A stretch of DNA of 16,308 bases from Lachnospiraceae bacterium UBA1258 (GCA_002308235.1 DBVS01000095.1:530-16837); one strand, 5' to 3'; shown: positions 7,233 to 14,412, numbered from the stretch's first letter. Notes: generated from the sequence alone by a model not told the origin. Numbers and translations: made by a program.

Positions 7233-8261
7233 ATGAACATGGAATTCGAACGAAAGCTTACACTTCCTTCGGAAGTAAAGGAAATGTTCCCGTTAAGTGA
7301 TGACATGATAAAGATCATTGAGGGACGAAGAAAGGAAATCGAAGCGGTTTTTGAGGGAAGATCCGATAAACTCATTCTTATCATCGGACCCTGCTCCGCA
7401 GATAACGAAGAAAGCGTTATCGATTACATTTCAAGACTTGTTCCCCTGCAGGAGAAGGTTAAGGACAAGATCCTTATAATTCCGAGAATCTACACCAATA
7501 AGCCAAGGACCACCGGCGAAGGCTATAAGGGAATGCTCCATCAGCCGGATCCCACGGGAAAATCGGACCTGTTTAAAGGTATAATCGCAACCAGACACCT
7601 TCACATGAGAGCCATAAAAGAAACCGGTTTTACCTGTGCGGATGAGATGCTTTATCCCGAAAATTACCAGTATCTGGACGATCTTCTGGCCTATGTCGCA
7701 GTGGGCGCAAGATCCGTTGAGGACCAGCAGCACAGACTTACAGCCAGCGGAATAGATGTACCCGTCGGAATGAAAAACCCCACAAGCGGTGATTATTCGG
7801 TTATGTTAAATGCTATTCTTGCCGCCCAGCATCCTCATACCTTTATTTACAGGGGATGGGAGGTAAAATCCTTCGGAAATCCTCACACTCACGCAATCTT
7901 ACGCGGAAGCACCAACAAGCACGGACAGTCGATCCCGAACTACCATTACGAGGATCTGGTGAGACTTTGTGACAATTACGAAGCAAGGGAGCTTAAGAAT
8001 CCGGCTGTCATCATCGATACCAATCATTCTAATTCCAACAAGAATCCTTTCGAGCAGCCAAGGCTTATCAAAGACGTTTTGAATTCCGCAAAGCATAACG
8101 AAAGGATCGCAAAACTCTTAAAGGGATTTATGGTGGAAAGTTACATCGAAGACGGTGCCCAGAAGGTGGGAGAGGGCGTATACGGAAAGTCCATTACGGA
8201 CCCTTGCTTAGGCTGGGAAAAGACCGAAAAGCTTATCTGTGATATAGCCGAAAGCCGCTGA
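7233..8261 (+). CDS. aroF: 3-deoxy-7-phosphoheptulonate (DAHP) synthase, class I-alpha
   Basis: This enzyme condenses PEP with erythrose 4-phosphate, the first and usually feedback-controlled shikimate step. The 342-residue protein matches the E. coli AroF/AroG/AroH type: IIGPCSAD with metal-ligand Cys54, PRIYTNKPRTTGEGYKG, GARSVEDQQHR, MKNPTSGD, DTNHSNSNKNP and GVYGKSITDPCLGWE. It lacks the N-terminal ferredoxin-like domain and the chorismate mutase domain seen in class I-beta enzymes. Isozyme specificity (Phe, Tyr or Trp inhibited) cannot be read here, so the symbol is nominal. AGGAG at 7219-7223 serves ATG 7233. It is the last aromatic-operon gene; no clear terminator follows. Confidence 0.94.
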   Translation: MNMEFERKLTLPSEVKEMFPLSDDMIKIIEGRRKEIEAVFEGRSDKLILIIGPCSADNEESVIDYISRLVPLQEKVKDKILIIPRIYTNKPRTTGEGYKGMLHQPDPTGKSDLFKGIIATRHLHMRAIKETGFTCADEMLYPENYQYLDDLLAYVAVGARSVEDQQHRLTASGIDVPVGMKNPTSGDYSVMLNAILAAQHPHTFIYRGWEVKSFGNPHTHAILRGSTNKHGQSIPNYHYEDLVRLCDNYEARELKNPAVIIDTNHSNSNKNPFEQPRLIKDVLNSAKHNERIAKLLKGFMVESYIEDGAQKVGEGVYGKSITDPCLGWEKTEKLICDIAESR

Positions 8262-8269
8262 CTTTAAAG

Positions 8270-8298
8270 TGTTCAAACAGACCAAAATATGATAGAAT
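8270..8298 (+). promoter_or_regulatory. Predicted promoter before trpB2
   Basis: TAGAAT (8293-8298) is preceded by TGA (8290-8292), giving an extended -10, with a weak -35 TGTTCA (8270-8275) 17 bp upstream. It lies in the 64-base gap before trpB2, where no terminator is seen, so trpB2 may be read both from here and by read-through from the aromatic operon. Confidence 0.5.
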
Positions 8299-8325
8299 AA
8301 ATTTACTTTATCGGAGGATAGAAAC

Positions 8326-9693
8326 ATGTCTCAAGAGATACCCTACAAGATTTATTTAAGTGAAGCAGAGATCCCGAAGGCCTGGTACAACATGAGAGCG
8401 GATATGAAGGAAAAACCCGCACCGCTGCTTAATCCCGGTACCTTAAAGCCCATGACAAAGGAAGAGCTGTCCGTTGTTTTCTGCGAGGAACTGGTAGATC
8501 AGGAACTTGATAACGATAATGCATATATTCCGATTCCGGAAGAAATCAGAAATTTCTACAAGATGTACAGGCCGGCTCCTCTTATCAGGGCCTACTGCCT
8601 TGAAGAAAAGCTTAAAACCCCCGCGAAAATCTATTACAAATTCGAGGGTAACAATACAAGCGGAAGCCATAAGTTGAATTCCGCCATCGCTCAGGCTTAT
8701 TACGCCAAGAAACAGGGCTTAAAGGGCGTTACCACCGAGACCGGCGCAGGTCAGTGGGGTACCGCACTTTCCATGGCATGTGCTTACCTCGGACTTGACT
8801 GCAAGGTTTACATGGTTAAGGTTTCTTACGAGCAGAAGCCCTTCAGAAGAGAAGTTATGAGAACCTACGGAGCTTCGGTTACTCCTTCTCCTTCGGACAC
8901 CACACAGATCGGACGAAAGATTTTAAGTGAGTTCCCGGGAACCACCGGAAGCCTTGGCTGCGCCATATCCGAGGCGGTTGAAGTGGCTGTAAATACTCCC
9001 GGATACAGATATGTTCTCGGAAGCGTGCTTAATCAGGTTCTTTTACACCAGTCTGTTATTGGTCTTGAAACCAAGGCTGCTCTTGATAAATACGGAGTTA
9101 AGGCAGATATTGTCATCGGCTGTGCCGGCGGCGGATCGAACTTAGGCGGACTCATAGCTCCTTTCATGGGAGAAAAGCTTCGCGGAGAAGCAGACTACAG
9201 GATCATTGCTGTTGAACCTCAGTCCTGTCCCAGCTTTACCAGAGGCAGATACGCATATGACTTCTGCGACACCGGTATGGTTTGTCCCCTTGCGAAGATG
9301 TATACCCTCGGAAGTTCCTTTATTCCCGCTCCCAACCATGCAGGCGGCTTAAGATATCACGGAATGAGTTCCACCCTTTCAAAGCTTTACGACGATAAGA
9401 TGATGGAAGCCGTAAGCGTTAAACAGACCGATGTATTCCGGGCTGCTGAAATGTTTGCAAGGGTTGAAGGCATCCTTCCCGCACCCGAAAGCTCACATGC
9501 CATCAAAGTTGCGGTGGATGAGGCTCTTAAGTGCAAAGAAACCGGCGAAGCAAAGACCATTGTATTTGGACTTACGGGTACCGGATATTTCGATATGGTT
9601 GCATATGAAAAGTTCCATGACAATAAAATGACAGACTATATTCCCACAGACGAGGAGCTTGAAGCATCACTTTCAAAACTTCCCAAGGTTTGA
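8326..9693 (+). CDS. trpB2: TrpB2-type tryptophan synthase beta-like enzyme (stand-alone)
   Basis: This PLP enzyme of the tryptophan synthase beta family would condense indole with L-serine to tryptophan. The 455 residues exceed the roughly 400 of TrpB1, and the long N-terminal extension with RPAPLIRA is a TrpB2 trait. Key residues are the PLP lysine Lys116 in GSHKLN, the catalytic glutamate Glu138 in ETGAGQWG, and the phosphate-binding GCAGGGSN. No trpA or other trp gene lies in the window; TrpB2 proteins generally work without the usual TrpA and are often explained as indole salvage. GGAGG at 8313-8317 serves ATG 8326. ldhA begins 16 bases after its stop. Family assignment is firm; the physiological substrate is not known from sequence. 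Confidence 0.9.
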   Translation: MSQEIPYKIYLSEAEIPKAWYNMRADMKEKPAPLLNPGTLKPMTKEELSVVFCEELVDQELDNDNAYIPIPEEIRNFYKMYRPAPLIRAYCLEEKLKTPAKIYYKFEGNNTSGSHKLNSAIAQAYYAKKQGLKGVTTETGAGQWGTALSMACAYLGLDCKVYMVKVSYEQKPFRREVMRTYGASVTPSPSDTTQIGRKILSEFPGTTGSLGCAISEAVEVAVNTPGYRYVLGSVLNQVLLHQSVIGLETKAALDKYGVKADIVIGCAGGGSNLGGLIAPFMGEKLRGEADYRIIAVEPQSCPSFTRGRYAYDFCDTGMVCPLAKMYTLGSSFIPAPNHAGGLRYHGMSSTLSKLYDDKMMEAVSVKQTDVFRAAEMFARVEGILPAPESSHAIKVAVDEALKCKETGEAKTIVFGLTGTGYFDMVAYEKFHDNKMTDYIPTDEELEASLSKLPKV

Positions 9694-9695
9694 TA

Positions 9696-9703
9696 AAGGA
9701 GGG
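9696..9703 (+). promoter_or_regulatory. Ribosome binding site deciding the ldhA start
   Basis: AAAGGAGGG lies just before ATG 9710 with 6-7 bases of spacing. This rules out the upstream in-frame start at 9659, which lies inside trpB2 and would add 17 unrelated residues. Confidence 0.85.
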
Positions 9704-9709
9704 TTCCGA

Positions 9710-10699
9710 ATGGTAAAAGTTGCTTTTTTCGACGCGAAGGATTATGACGAAAAATCCTTTGAAAAGTACAACGGTAAAAACGGCATCAAAATCAAGTTTT
9801 TCGAGACCAAATTAACCCTTGACACCGTGTCTCTTACCAAAGGCTTTGACGCGGTATGTATCTTTGTAAACGACGAGGTGGGCCCCGAGGTTATCGACAG
9901 ACTCTGCGAACTCGGGATAAAGCTTATAGCTTTAAGGTGCGCCGGCTATAACAATGTCGATGTCAAATATGCATACAAGAAGATTCGGGTCGTCCGAGTG
10001 CCCGCATATTCACCCTACGCGGTAGCGGAGCATGCCATGGCACTTTTGCTTACCTCCATCAGACGGATACACAAGTCCTACATCCGCACCAGAGACTTTA
10101 ACTTCAGTCTTTCGGGTCTTACGGGATTTGAGATTCACGGAAAGACCGTAGGCGTTGTGGGAACCGGTAAGATCGGACGTATCTTCATCGATATCTGTAA
10201 GGGTTTCGGAGCGAAGATAATAGCCTATGATAAGTACCCCGCGGATATTGAAGGCGTTGAATATGTGGATCTGGATACTTTGTGGGAAAGAAGCGATATA
10301 ATCTCTTTTCACTGTCCCTTGACCGAAGAAAACCATCATATGGTATCCGAAGAATCCATAAAGAAAATGAAAAAGGGCGTTGTGATCATCAACACCTCCA
10401 GAGGCGGACTTATCGATTCCGAAGCGCTTTTAAACGGCCTCAAGGATCGTAAGATCGGTGCTGCGTGTCTTGATGTATACGAGGAGGAGGCATCTTTCTT
10501 TTTCAAGGATTTCTCCGGCCATATAGTAAATGATGATATTCTTGCAAGGCTCATTTCCCTTCCGAATGTGATTATTTCTTCACACCAGGCATTTCTTACG
10601 GATGAGGCGCTTGAGAATATCGCGAATACCACCATAGATAATATCAATAAATGTTTTGCGGGCGAAAAATGCGATAATGAAGTATGTTACACATGTTAA
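9710..10699 (+). CDS. ldhA: D-lactate dehydrogenase (D-2-hydroxyacid dehydrogenase)
   Basis: The 329-residue NAD-dependent enzyme, the same length as E. coli LdhA, reduces pyruvate to D-lactate. It closely follows LdhA: LRCAGYNNVD at 75-84, VPAYSPYAVAEHA, RTRDFNFSL, the dinucleotide motif GTGKIG, CPLTEENHH, NTSRGGLID with the substrate-binding arginine, DVYEEE, and SSHQAFLT with the catalytic histidine. Family members also reduce phenylpyruvate or indolepyruvate, and the neighbouring aromatic genes make that possible, but the close LdhA match favours lactate. It starts 16 bases after trpB2 and is probably co-transcribed with it. The stop codon overlaps a possible regulatory repeat (10686-10699). 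Confidence 0.9.
   Translation: MVKVAFFDAKDYDEKSFEKYNGKNGIKIKFFETKLTLDTVSLTKGFDAVCIFVNDEVGPEVIDRLCELGIKLIALRCAGYNNVDVKYAYKKIRVVRVPAYSPYAVAEHAMALLLTSIRRIHKSYIRTRDFNFSLSGLTGFEIHGKTVGVVGTGKIGRIFIDICKGFGAKIIAYDKYPADIEGVEYVDLDTLWERSDIISFHCPLTEENHHMVSEESIKKMKKGVVIINTSRGGLIDSEALLNGLKDRKIGAACLDVYEEEASFFFKDFSGHIVNDDILARLISLPNVIISSHQAFLTDEALENIANTTIDNINKCFAGEKCDNEVCYTC
10686..10699 (+). repeat. Degenerate copy of the downstream palindrome
   Basis: GTTACA-CA-TGTTAA resembles the perfect palindrome GTAACA-AT-TGTTAC that lies 18 bp downstream: 5 of 6 bases match in each half. It covers the end and stop codon of ldhA. It could be a second, weaker binding site or chance similarity. Confidence 0.35.
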
Positions 10700-10703
10700 T
10701 TTT

Positions 10704-10717
10704 GTAACAATTGTTAC
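10704..10717 (+). promoter_or_regulatory. Perfect palindrome, likely CRP/FNR-family operator
   Basis: GTAACAATTGTTAC is perfectly self-complementary over 14 bases. Its TAACA-N2-TGTTA core matches the PrfA box (TTAACA-N2-TGTTAA) except at the outermost bases, and so resembles sites of the CRP/FNR superfamily. Its centre (10710.5) lies about 41 bp before the start predicted from TATAAT at 10740-10745, the classic class II activator position. The regulator is not in the window. Confidence 0.6.
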
Positions 10718-10739
10718 GTAAAGCGAGACAAGCTTTATA

Positions 10740-10745
10740 TATAAT
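10740..10745 (+). promoter_or_regulatory. -10 element of the dfx-rbr promoter
   Basis: A consensus TATAAT with no recognisable -35 hexamer at 16-18 bp spacing, which fits an activator-dependent promoter. Transcription should start near 10751-10753, leaving a leader of only about 16 bases that begins at the Shine-Dalgarno. The overlapping TATATA (10736-10741) is an alternative. Confidence 0.55.
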
Positions 10746-10752
10746 GTTGAAA

Positions 10753-10760
10753 AAGGAGGA
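10753..10760 (+). promoter_or_regulatory. Ribosome binding site deciding the dfx start
   Basis: AAGGAGGA sits 7 bases before ATG 10768. The in-frame alternative start upstream at 10711 lies within the palindrome and promoter and has no Shine-Dalgarno. Confidence 0.9.
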
Positions 10761-10767
10761 GTTACAT

Positions 10768-11142
10768 ATGGATTTAAAGATTTACAGATGCGAAACTTGC
10801 GGAAATATCGTAGTTAAACTTAAAGATTCGGGAGTTCCCGTTGTTTGCTGCGGTTCACCCATGAAGGAACTTGTTCCCGGCACCACTGATGCTGCGGTTG
10901 AGAAGCATGTTCCCGTAGTTGTGACCGAAGGAAATCGCGTGACGGTTACGGTAGGTTCTGTGGAACATCCCATGCTTCCCGAACATTTTATTAATTTCAT
11001 AGTGCTGGAGACGGAAAATGGATTTTCCGTAAAATCCTTGAATCCCGGGGAAAAACCCGAGGCTGTATTTACGCTTAACGATGGGGAAAAGGTTAAGGCC
11101 GTTTACGAATACTGTAATCTTCACGGCCTTTGGAAAGCCTAA
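10768..11142 (+). CDS. dfx: Desulfoferrodoxin (superoxide reductase, 2Fe type)
   Basis: This cytoplasmic iron protein reduces superoxide to hydrogen peroxide without making oxygen, an anaerobe's alternative to superoxide dismutase. The 124 residues hold two centres. An N-terminal desulforedoxin-type FeS4 site has ligands Cys8, Cys11, Cys27 and Cys28. The catalytic site has His47, His67, His73, Cys116 and His119 as ligands, with the Glu45-Lys46 pair that helps catalysis. All expected ligands are present, so it should be active as a class I enzyme. rbr follows after 25 bases and would remove the peroxide produced. Expression is probably set by the palindrome at 10704-10717 and the -10 at 10740-10745. 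Confidence 0.96.
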   Translation: MDLKIYRCETCGNIVVKLKDSGVPVVCCGSPMKELVPGTTDAAVEKHVPVVVTEGNRVTVTVGSVEHPMLPEHFINFIVLETENGFSVKSLNPGEKPEAVFTLNDGEKVKAVYEYCNLHGLWKA

Positions 11143-11167
11143 AGAGAGTTGAAAGGAGAATTATACA

Positions 11168-11707
11168 ATGGGAAACAAATACGCAGGGACTCAGACCGAG
11201 AAAAATCTTGAAGCTGCTTTTGCAGGGGAGTCCATGGCAAGAAACAAGTACACTTACTTTGCTTCAAAGGCAAAAAAGGACGGCTTCGAGCAGATGGCAG
11301 AGATCTTTTTGAAGACCGCCGAGAATGAAAAAGAACACGCAAAGCTTTGGTTCAAGGAACTTTACGGAATCGGAAGCACCGAAGAAAACCTGCTGGCAGC
11401 TGCCGAAGGGGAAAACTATGAGTGGACCGACATGTATGTCGGTTTTGCACGGACCGCCGAAGAAGAGGGATTCCCCGAACTTGCGGAAAAGTTTAAGAGA
11501 GTTGCCGAGATTGAGAAGCATCACGAAGAAAGATACAGAAATCTGCTTCGTAACATCGAAAATTCCGAAGTGTTCAAAAAGAGCGGCGTAAAGATCTGGG
11601 AGTGCAGAAACTGCGGACATATCGTTATCGGAGAGAGCGCTCCGGAGGAATGCCCTACCTGTAATCATCCCAAGAGCTTCTTTGAACTCAAGGCAGAAAA
11701 TTACTAA
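11168..11707 (+). CDS. rbr: Rubrerythrin (NADH-linked peroxidase)
   Basis: Rubrerythrin reduces hydrogen peroxide to water with electrons passed through rubredoxin-type centres. The 179-residue protein has the four-helix ferritin-like diiron domain (residues 1 to about 135) with ligand candidates Glu21, Glu54 and His57 (EKEH), the glutamates at 98-100, and Glu116-x2-His119. A C-terminal rubredoxin domain follows, with FeS4 ligands Cys146, Cys149, Cys162 and Cys165. Domain order and length are those of classical rubrerythrin. The start ATG has AAAGGAGA 8-9 bases upstream. It is second in the two-gene superoxide-peroxide detoxification operon, which is closed by the terminator at 11722-11757. 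Confidence 0.96.
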   Translation: MGNKYAGTQTEKNLEAAFAGESMARNKYTYFASKAKKDGFEQMAEIFLKTAENEKEHAKLWFKELYGIGSTEENLLAAAEGENYEWTDMYVGFARTAEEEGFPELAEKFKRVAEIEKHHEERYRNLLRNIENSEVFKKSGVKIWECRNCGHIVIGESAPEECPTCNHPKSFFELKAENY

Positions 11708-11721
11708 AACAAAACAGATCG

Positions 11722-11757
11722 CAAGACCGCTTTTAAAAGGGCGGTCTTGTTGTTTTT
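11722..11757 (+). terminator. Intrinsic terminator after rbr
   Basis: A perfect 9-bp stem (CAAGACCGC 11722-11730 with GCGGTCTTG 11741-11749) and a 10-base loop are followed by TTGTTTTT. It closes the dfx-rbr operon. Its T-tract overlaps the predicted -35 of the next gene. Confidence 0.9.
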
Positions 11758-11778
11758 ATTATTCTCTTGATGTATAAT
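11750..11778 (+). promoter_or_regulatory. Predicted promoter of the hybrid histidine kinase
   Basis: TTGTTT (11750-11755), a 17-bp spacer and consensus TATAAT (11773-11778), 38 bases before the ATG at 11816. The -35 lies in the terminator T-tract. Confidence 0.65.
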
Positions 11779-11815
11779 CAACTGTGGGTATTTATAAAAT
11801 CTGCGGAGCGAAAAA

Positions 11816-14032
11816 ATGGTAACCAAGGCAGTTTTTGTCACGATTTATGTATTTGCCATAATCGGCCTGATTATTATTGTTAATCTGCTGGGTAAGGTAA
11901 AAGAAAAATACGAAATTTGCCTGAGGAGGGCAATGATTGCTGCTATCATAGCCATCGTTGCCAATATTTTTGTTGCGCTTTCCGTTAACGAAACCATGGC
12001 AGTGATCGCTTACTGCTGTTATTTTGCTTCCATCAACTGGATTTTATTCTTTCTTTGCGGCTTCTGCCTTTCTTACGTTGAATATTTTATCGCATACAGA
12101 AGACTTAAATTCCCCGGTCTCTTTTTGATGCTTGTGGATTCCGTTTCCATCATCTTGAATATATTTTTTCACCATCATTTCACGGTTTTCGAATCTGCCG
12201 GAAAAGACGGAGCGGTTTTCTTCTTAACGAACTTTAACTGGTCATATTACTGGCACCTTGCCCTTGACTATTTTGTGATTTTTACGTCGCTTTTGTTTAT
12301 TTCCTACAAGACGGTAAAGAGTTACAGCTTTTACAGGACCAAGTATTTAAGCATTCTGGCATCCTTGATTCTGGTGGTTTTTCTTAACCTGGTCTACATG
12401 GTATTTTCTCTTGTATTGGATGCTTCGGTTGTTTTCTATGCCATTGCGGGGGGGCTCGTTTATATCAGTATCCGCCATATCGTGCCGAGAAACCTGACTA
12501 TTACCACAATCGGGCGGGCGGTTGATGACATGAAGGAAGGCATCATCATTTTTGACATTGATGAAAACTGTGTTTTTGCAAACACTTTCTTTGTGAGCAT
12601 ATTCGGTGCCGACATGATTAAGGCCAAATTTGACAAAGAACCCATGGTTTCGGTCATTTCTGCTCTTGAAAGCGAAGATAAGATTTACGGCGAAGTTGAA
12701 TATACCGGTAAGGATATTGTTGGCAAAGAGCACAATTTCAGAATCAAGTACAGCGAACTTACGGATACCAAGGGCAGGTTTATCGGTTCCTATTTCCTTC
12801 TTGAAGACAAGACCGAAGAAATGATTTTTATGGAGCAGCTGCATGAGGCCAAGGTCAACGCGGACAAAGCAAATCTTGCCAAGAGTACCTTCCTTGCCAG
12901 CATGTCACATGAAATCCGTACGCCTCTTAACTCGGTGCTTGGCATGAACGAGATGATAATGCGTTCCACATCCGATCCGCTGCTTCTTGAATATTCCAAC
13001 AATATCAAGGCAAGCGGCGACATCCTGTTAAGCCTTATCAACGATATCCTCGACTTTTCCAAGATCGAAGCCGGAAAGATGGAACTTCTCTTAAGCGGTT
13101 ACAGTCCCCATAAACTTTTAAGAGACTGCTACAATACCTTCGCCCAGATGGCGGAGGCCAAAGGACTGTCATTTAAAATCGAGTGCGATGAAAATATGCC
13201 TTCTCTTTTGCAGGGTGATGAAAACAGGATGAGGCAGATTTTCTCAAATATTATTTCCAACGCCATAAAATACACCAAATTCGGCGGAGTTACCGTCAGA
13301 ATGAGTGTTAAATCAATCGAAGAAGACCGCATCGAGGTGCTTTCCGAAATTTCGGATACCGGTATCGGTATTGCCGAAGAAGATGTTGAATACCTGTTTG
13401 AGTCCTTCAGAAGAGTGAACGAAGAACAAAATGCTTCGATTCAGGGTACAGGCCTCGGACTTTCCATCACCAAAGAGCTTATTACCCTTATGGACGGTTC
13501 CATCGAAGTTAAGAGTAAGCTTGGAGAGGGCTCCAGCTTTTATATAACCATCCCCCAGAAGATACTAAATTACAAGCCTGCCGGCGCTTTGAACCTGTCG
13601 TTCTCGGACAATAAAGAAAAACAGTACAAAGAAACCTTTAAGGCCCCCGGCGCCAGAATCCTTGTGGTGGATGATGTTGCCGTTAATCTTAAGGTTGTGG
13701 AAGCACTTCTCAGAAGAACGGAGATCACGGTTGAAACGGCCGTAGGCGGATATGAAGCCATCGAAAAGTGTAAGGAAACCAAGTATGACATTATCCTTCT
13801 TGATCACAGGATGCCTGAACCCGACGGTATCAAGACTTTTGAGATAATAAAGGAGGAGGGCCTTAACACCGATACCCCCGTCATCGTTCTTACCGCCAAC
13901 GCCCTTAGCGGAGCGGAGGTTGAGTACAGGCAGATAGGCTTTGCGGATTATCTTACAAAGCCCATCAGGAGTAACGAACTTGAGCTTGCGATATTAAGGT
14001 TACTTCCGGTCGAAAAGGTTGTGATTGTCTGA
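11816..14032 (+). CDS. Hybrid sensor histidine kinase (7TM-PAS-HisKA-HATPase-REC)
   Basis: This 738-residue membrane protein is a signal-transducing hybrid kinase. About seven hydrophobic segments fill residues 6-220, resembling the 7TM N-terminal domain found on some histidine kinases. A PAS-like region (about 230-340) follows, then HisKA with phospho-acceptor His365 in SHEIRTPLN, and HATPase with N-box Asn482 (SNAIKYT), G1 DTGIG from Asp514, and GTGLGLS. A C-terminal receiver domain has the acidic pair in VVDD, phospho-acceptor Asp663 (LLDHRMPEPDG) and Lys715 in LTKP. No Hpt or DNA-binding output domain and no partner regulator are present, so the signal and target are unknown. GGAG at 11805-11808 serves the ATG. 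It has its own promoter; the preceding stress genes are separated by a terminator, so a functional link is not implied. Confidence 0.9.
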   Translation: MVTKAVFVTIYVFAIIGLIIIVNLLGKVKEKYEICLRRAMIAAIIAIVANIFVALSVNETMAVIAYCCYFASINWILFFLCGFCLSYVEYFIAYRRLKFPGLFLMLVDSVSIILNIFFHHHFTVFESAGKDGAVFFLTNFNWSYYWHLALDYFVIFTSLLFISYKTVKSYSFYRTKYLSILASLILVVFLNLVYMVFSLVLDASVVFYAIAGGLVYISIRHIVPRNLTITTIGRAVDDMKEGIIIFDIDENCVFANTFFVSIFGADMIKAKFDKEPMVSVISALESEDKIYGEVEYTGKDIVGKEHNFRIKYSELTDTKGRFIGSYFLLEDKTEEMIFMEQLHEAKVNADKANLAKSTFLASMSHEIRTPLNSVLGMNEMIMRSTSDPLLLEYSNNIKASGDILLSLINDILDFSKIEAGKMELLLSGYSPHKLLRDCYNTFAQMAEAKGLSFKIECDENMPSLLQGDENRMRQIFSNIISNAIKYTKFGGVTVRMSVKSIEEDRIEVLSEISDTGIGIAEEDVEYLFESFRRVNEEQNASIQGTGLGLSITKELITLMDGSIEVKSKLGEGSSFYITIPQKILNYKPAGALNLSFSDNKEKQYKETFKAPGARILVVDDVAVNLKVVEALLRRTEITVETAVGGYEAIEKCKETKYDIILLDHRMPEPDGIKTFEIIKEEGLNTDTPVIVLTANALSGAEVEYRQIGFADYLTKPIRSNELELAILRLLPVEKVVIV

Positions 14033-14047
14033 GTTTTTTAATATAAT
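14019..14047 (+). promoter_or_regulatory. Predicted promoter for the zf-HC2 gene and polA
   Basis: TTGTGA (14019-14024), a 17-bp spacer and consensus TATAAT (14042-14047). The -35 lies within the last codons of the kinase gene. The start would be near 14054, about 23 bases before the next coding start. No terminator hairpin is seen after the kinase. Confidence 0.6.
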
Positions 14048-14076
14048 TATTCGGATACAGATTTAGGAGCAGATTG

Positions 14077-14412
14077 GTGAAACAAAGAAACATTGATTGC
14101 AAATACGCGGAAAAACTTATTTCCGGTTATATCAATAAAAAACTTTCTTTAGAGGATAAAAATCTGCTTATCAATCACATAAGAAAGTGCAAATCCTGCA
14201 AAGAAGAACTGACGATCCAGTACCTTGTTTTCGAAGGCTTTTCCGACGCCGGCGAATCCAAGAACTATAATCTCATAAACAGACTTGAAGACGAATTAAA
14301 GGCCGCGGAACAGATGCTTGAGGAAAAACAGCGCAGAAACATGTTTCTTGGTTGCTGTGGGGTTTTGGTCCTTTGCTTTATCATGTTTGTGGTATTCGTA
14401 TTACTTGTATAA
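14077..14412 (+). CDS. Small membrane-anchored zinc-finger (zf-HC2, anti-sigma-like) protein
   Basis: A 111-residue protein with an N-terminal zf-HC2-like motif: Cys8, then His34-x3-Cys38-x2-Cys41, preceded by the typical SxED helix. This is the zinc-binding fold of ZAS anti-sigma factors. A charged, probably coiled-coil stretch (about 66-87) leads to one hydrophobic segment (89-111) that ends the protein, so almost nothing would lie outside the cell. No sigma factor gene is adjacent. AGGAG (14065-14069) suits GTG 14077 (7-base spacing) better than TTG 14074. polA starts 10 bases after its stop, so both are probably co-transcribed. An anti-sigma role is possible but unsupported by context; a different protein partner is equally open. 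Confidence 0.7.
   Translation: MKQRNIDCKYAEKLISGYINKKLSLEDKNLLINHIRKCKSCKEELTIQYLVFEGFSDAGESKNYNLINRLEDELKAAEQMLEEKQRRNMFLGCCGVLVLCFIMFVVFVLLV

Noticed and set aside
10704..10717. PerR or Rex box before the dfx operon
   Set aside because: The palindrome does not fit the PerR pattern TTATAAT-N-ATTATAA or the Rex pattern TTGTGAA-N4-TTCACAA; a CRP/FNR-type site fits better.
10711..10767. Longer N-terminus for desulfoferrodoxin starting at 10711
   Set aside because: The added 19 residues fall on the palindrome and -10 element and are not part of the family; ATG 10768 has a strong ribosome binding site and gives the normal length.
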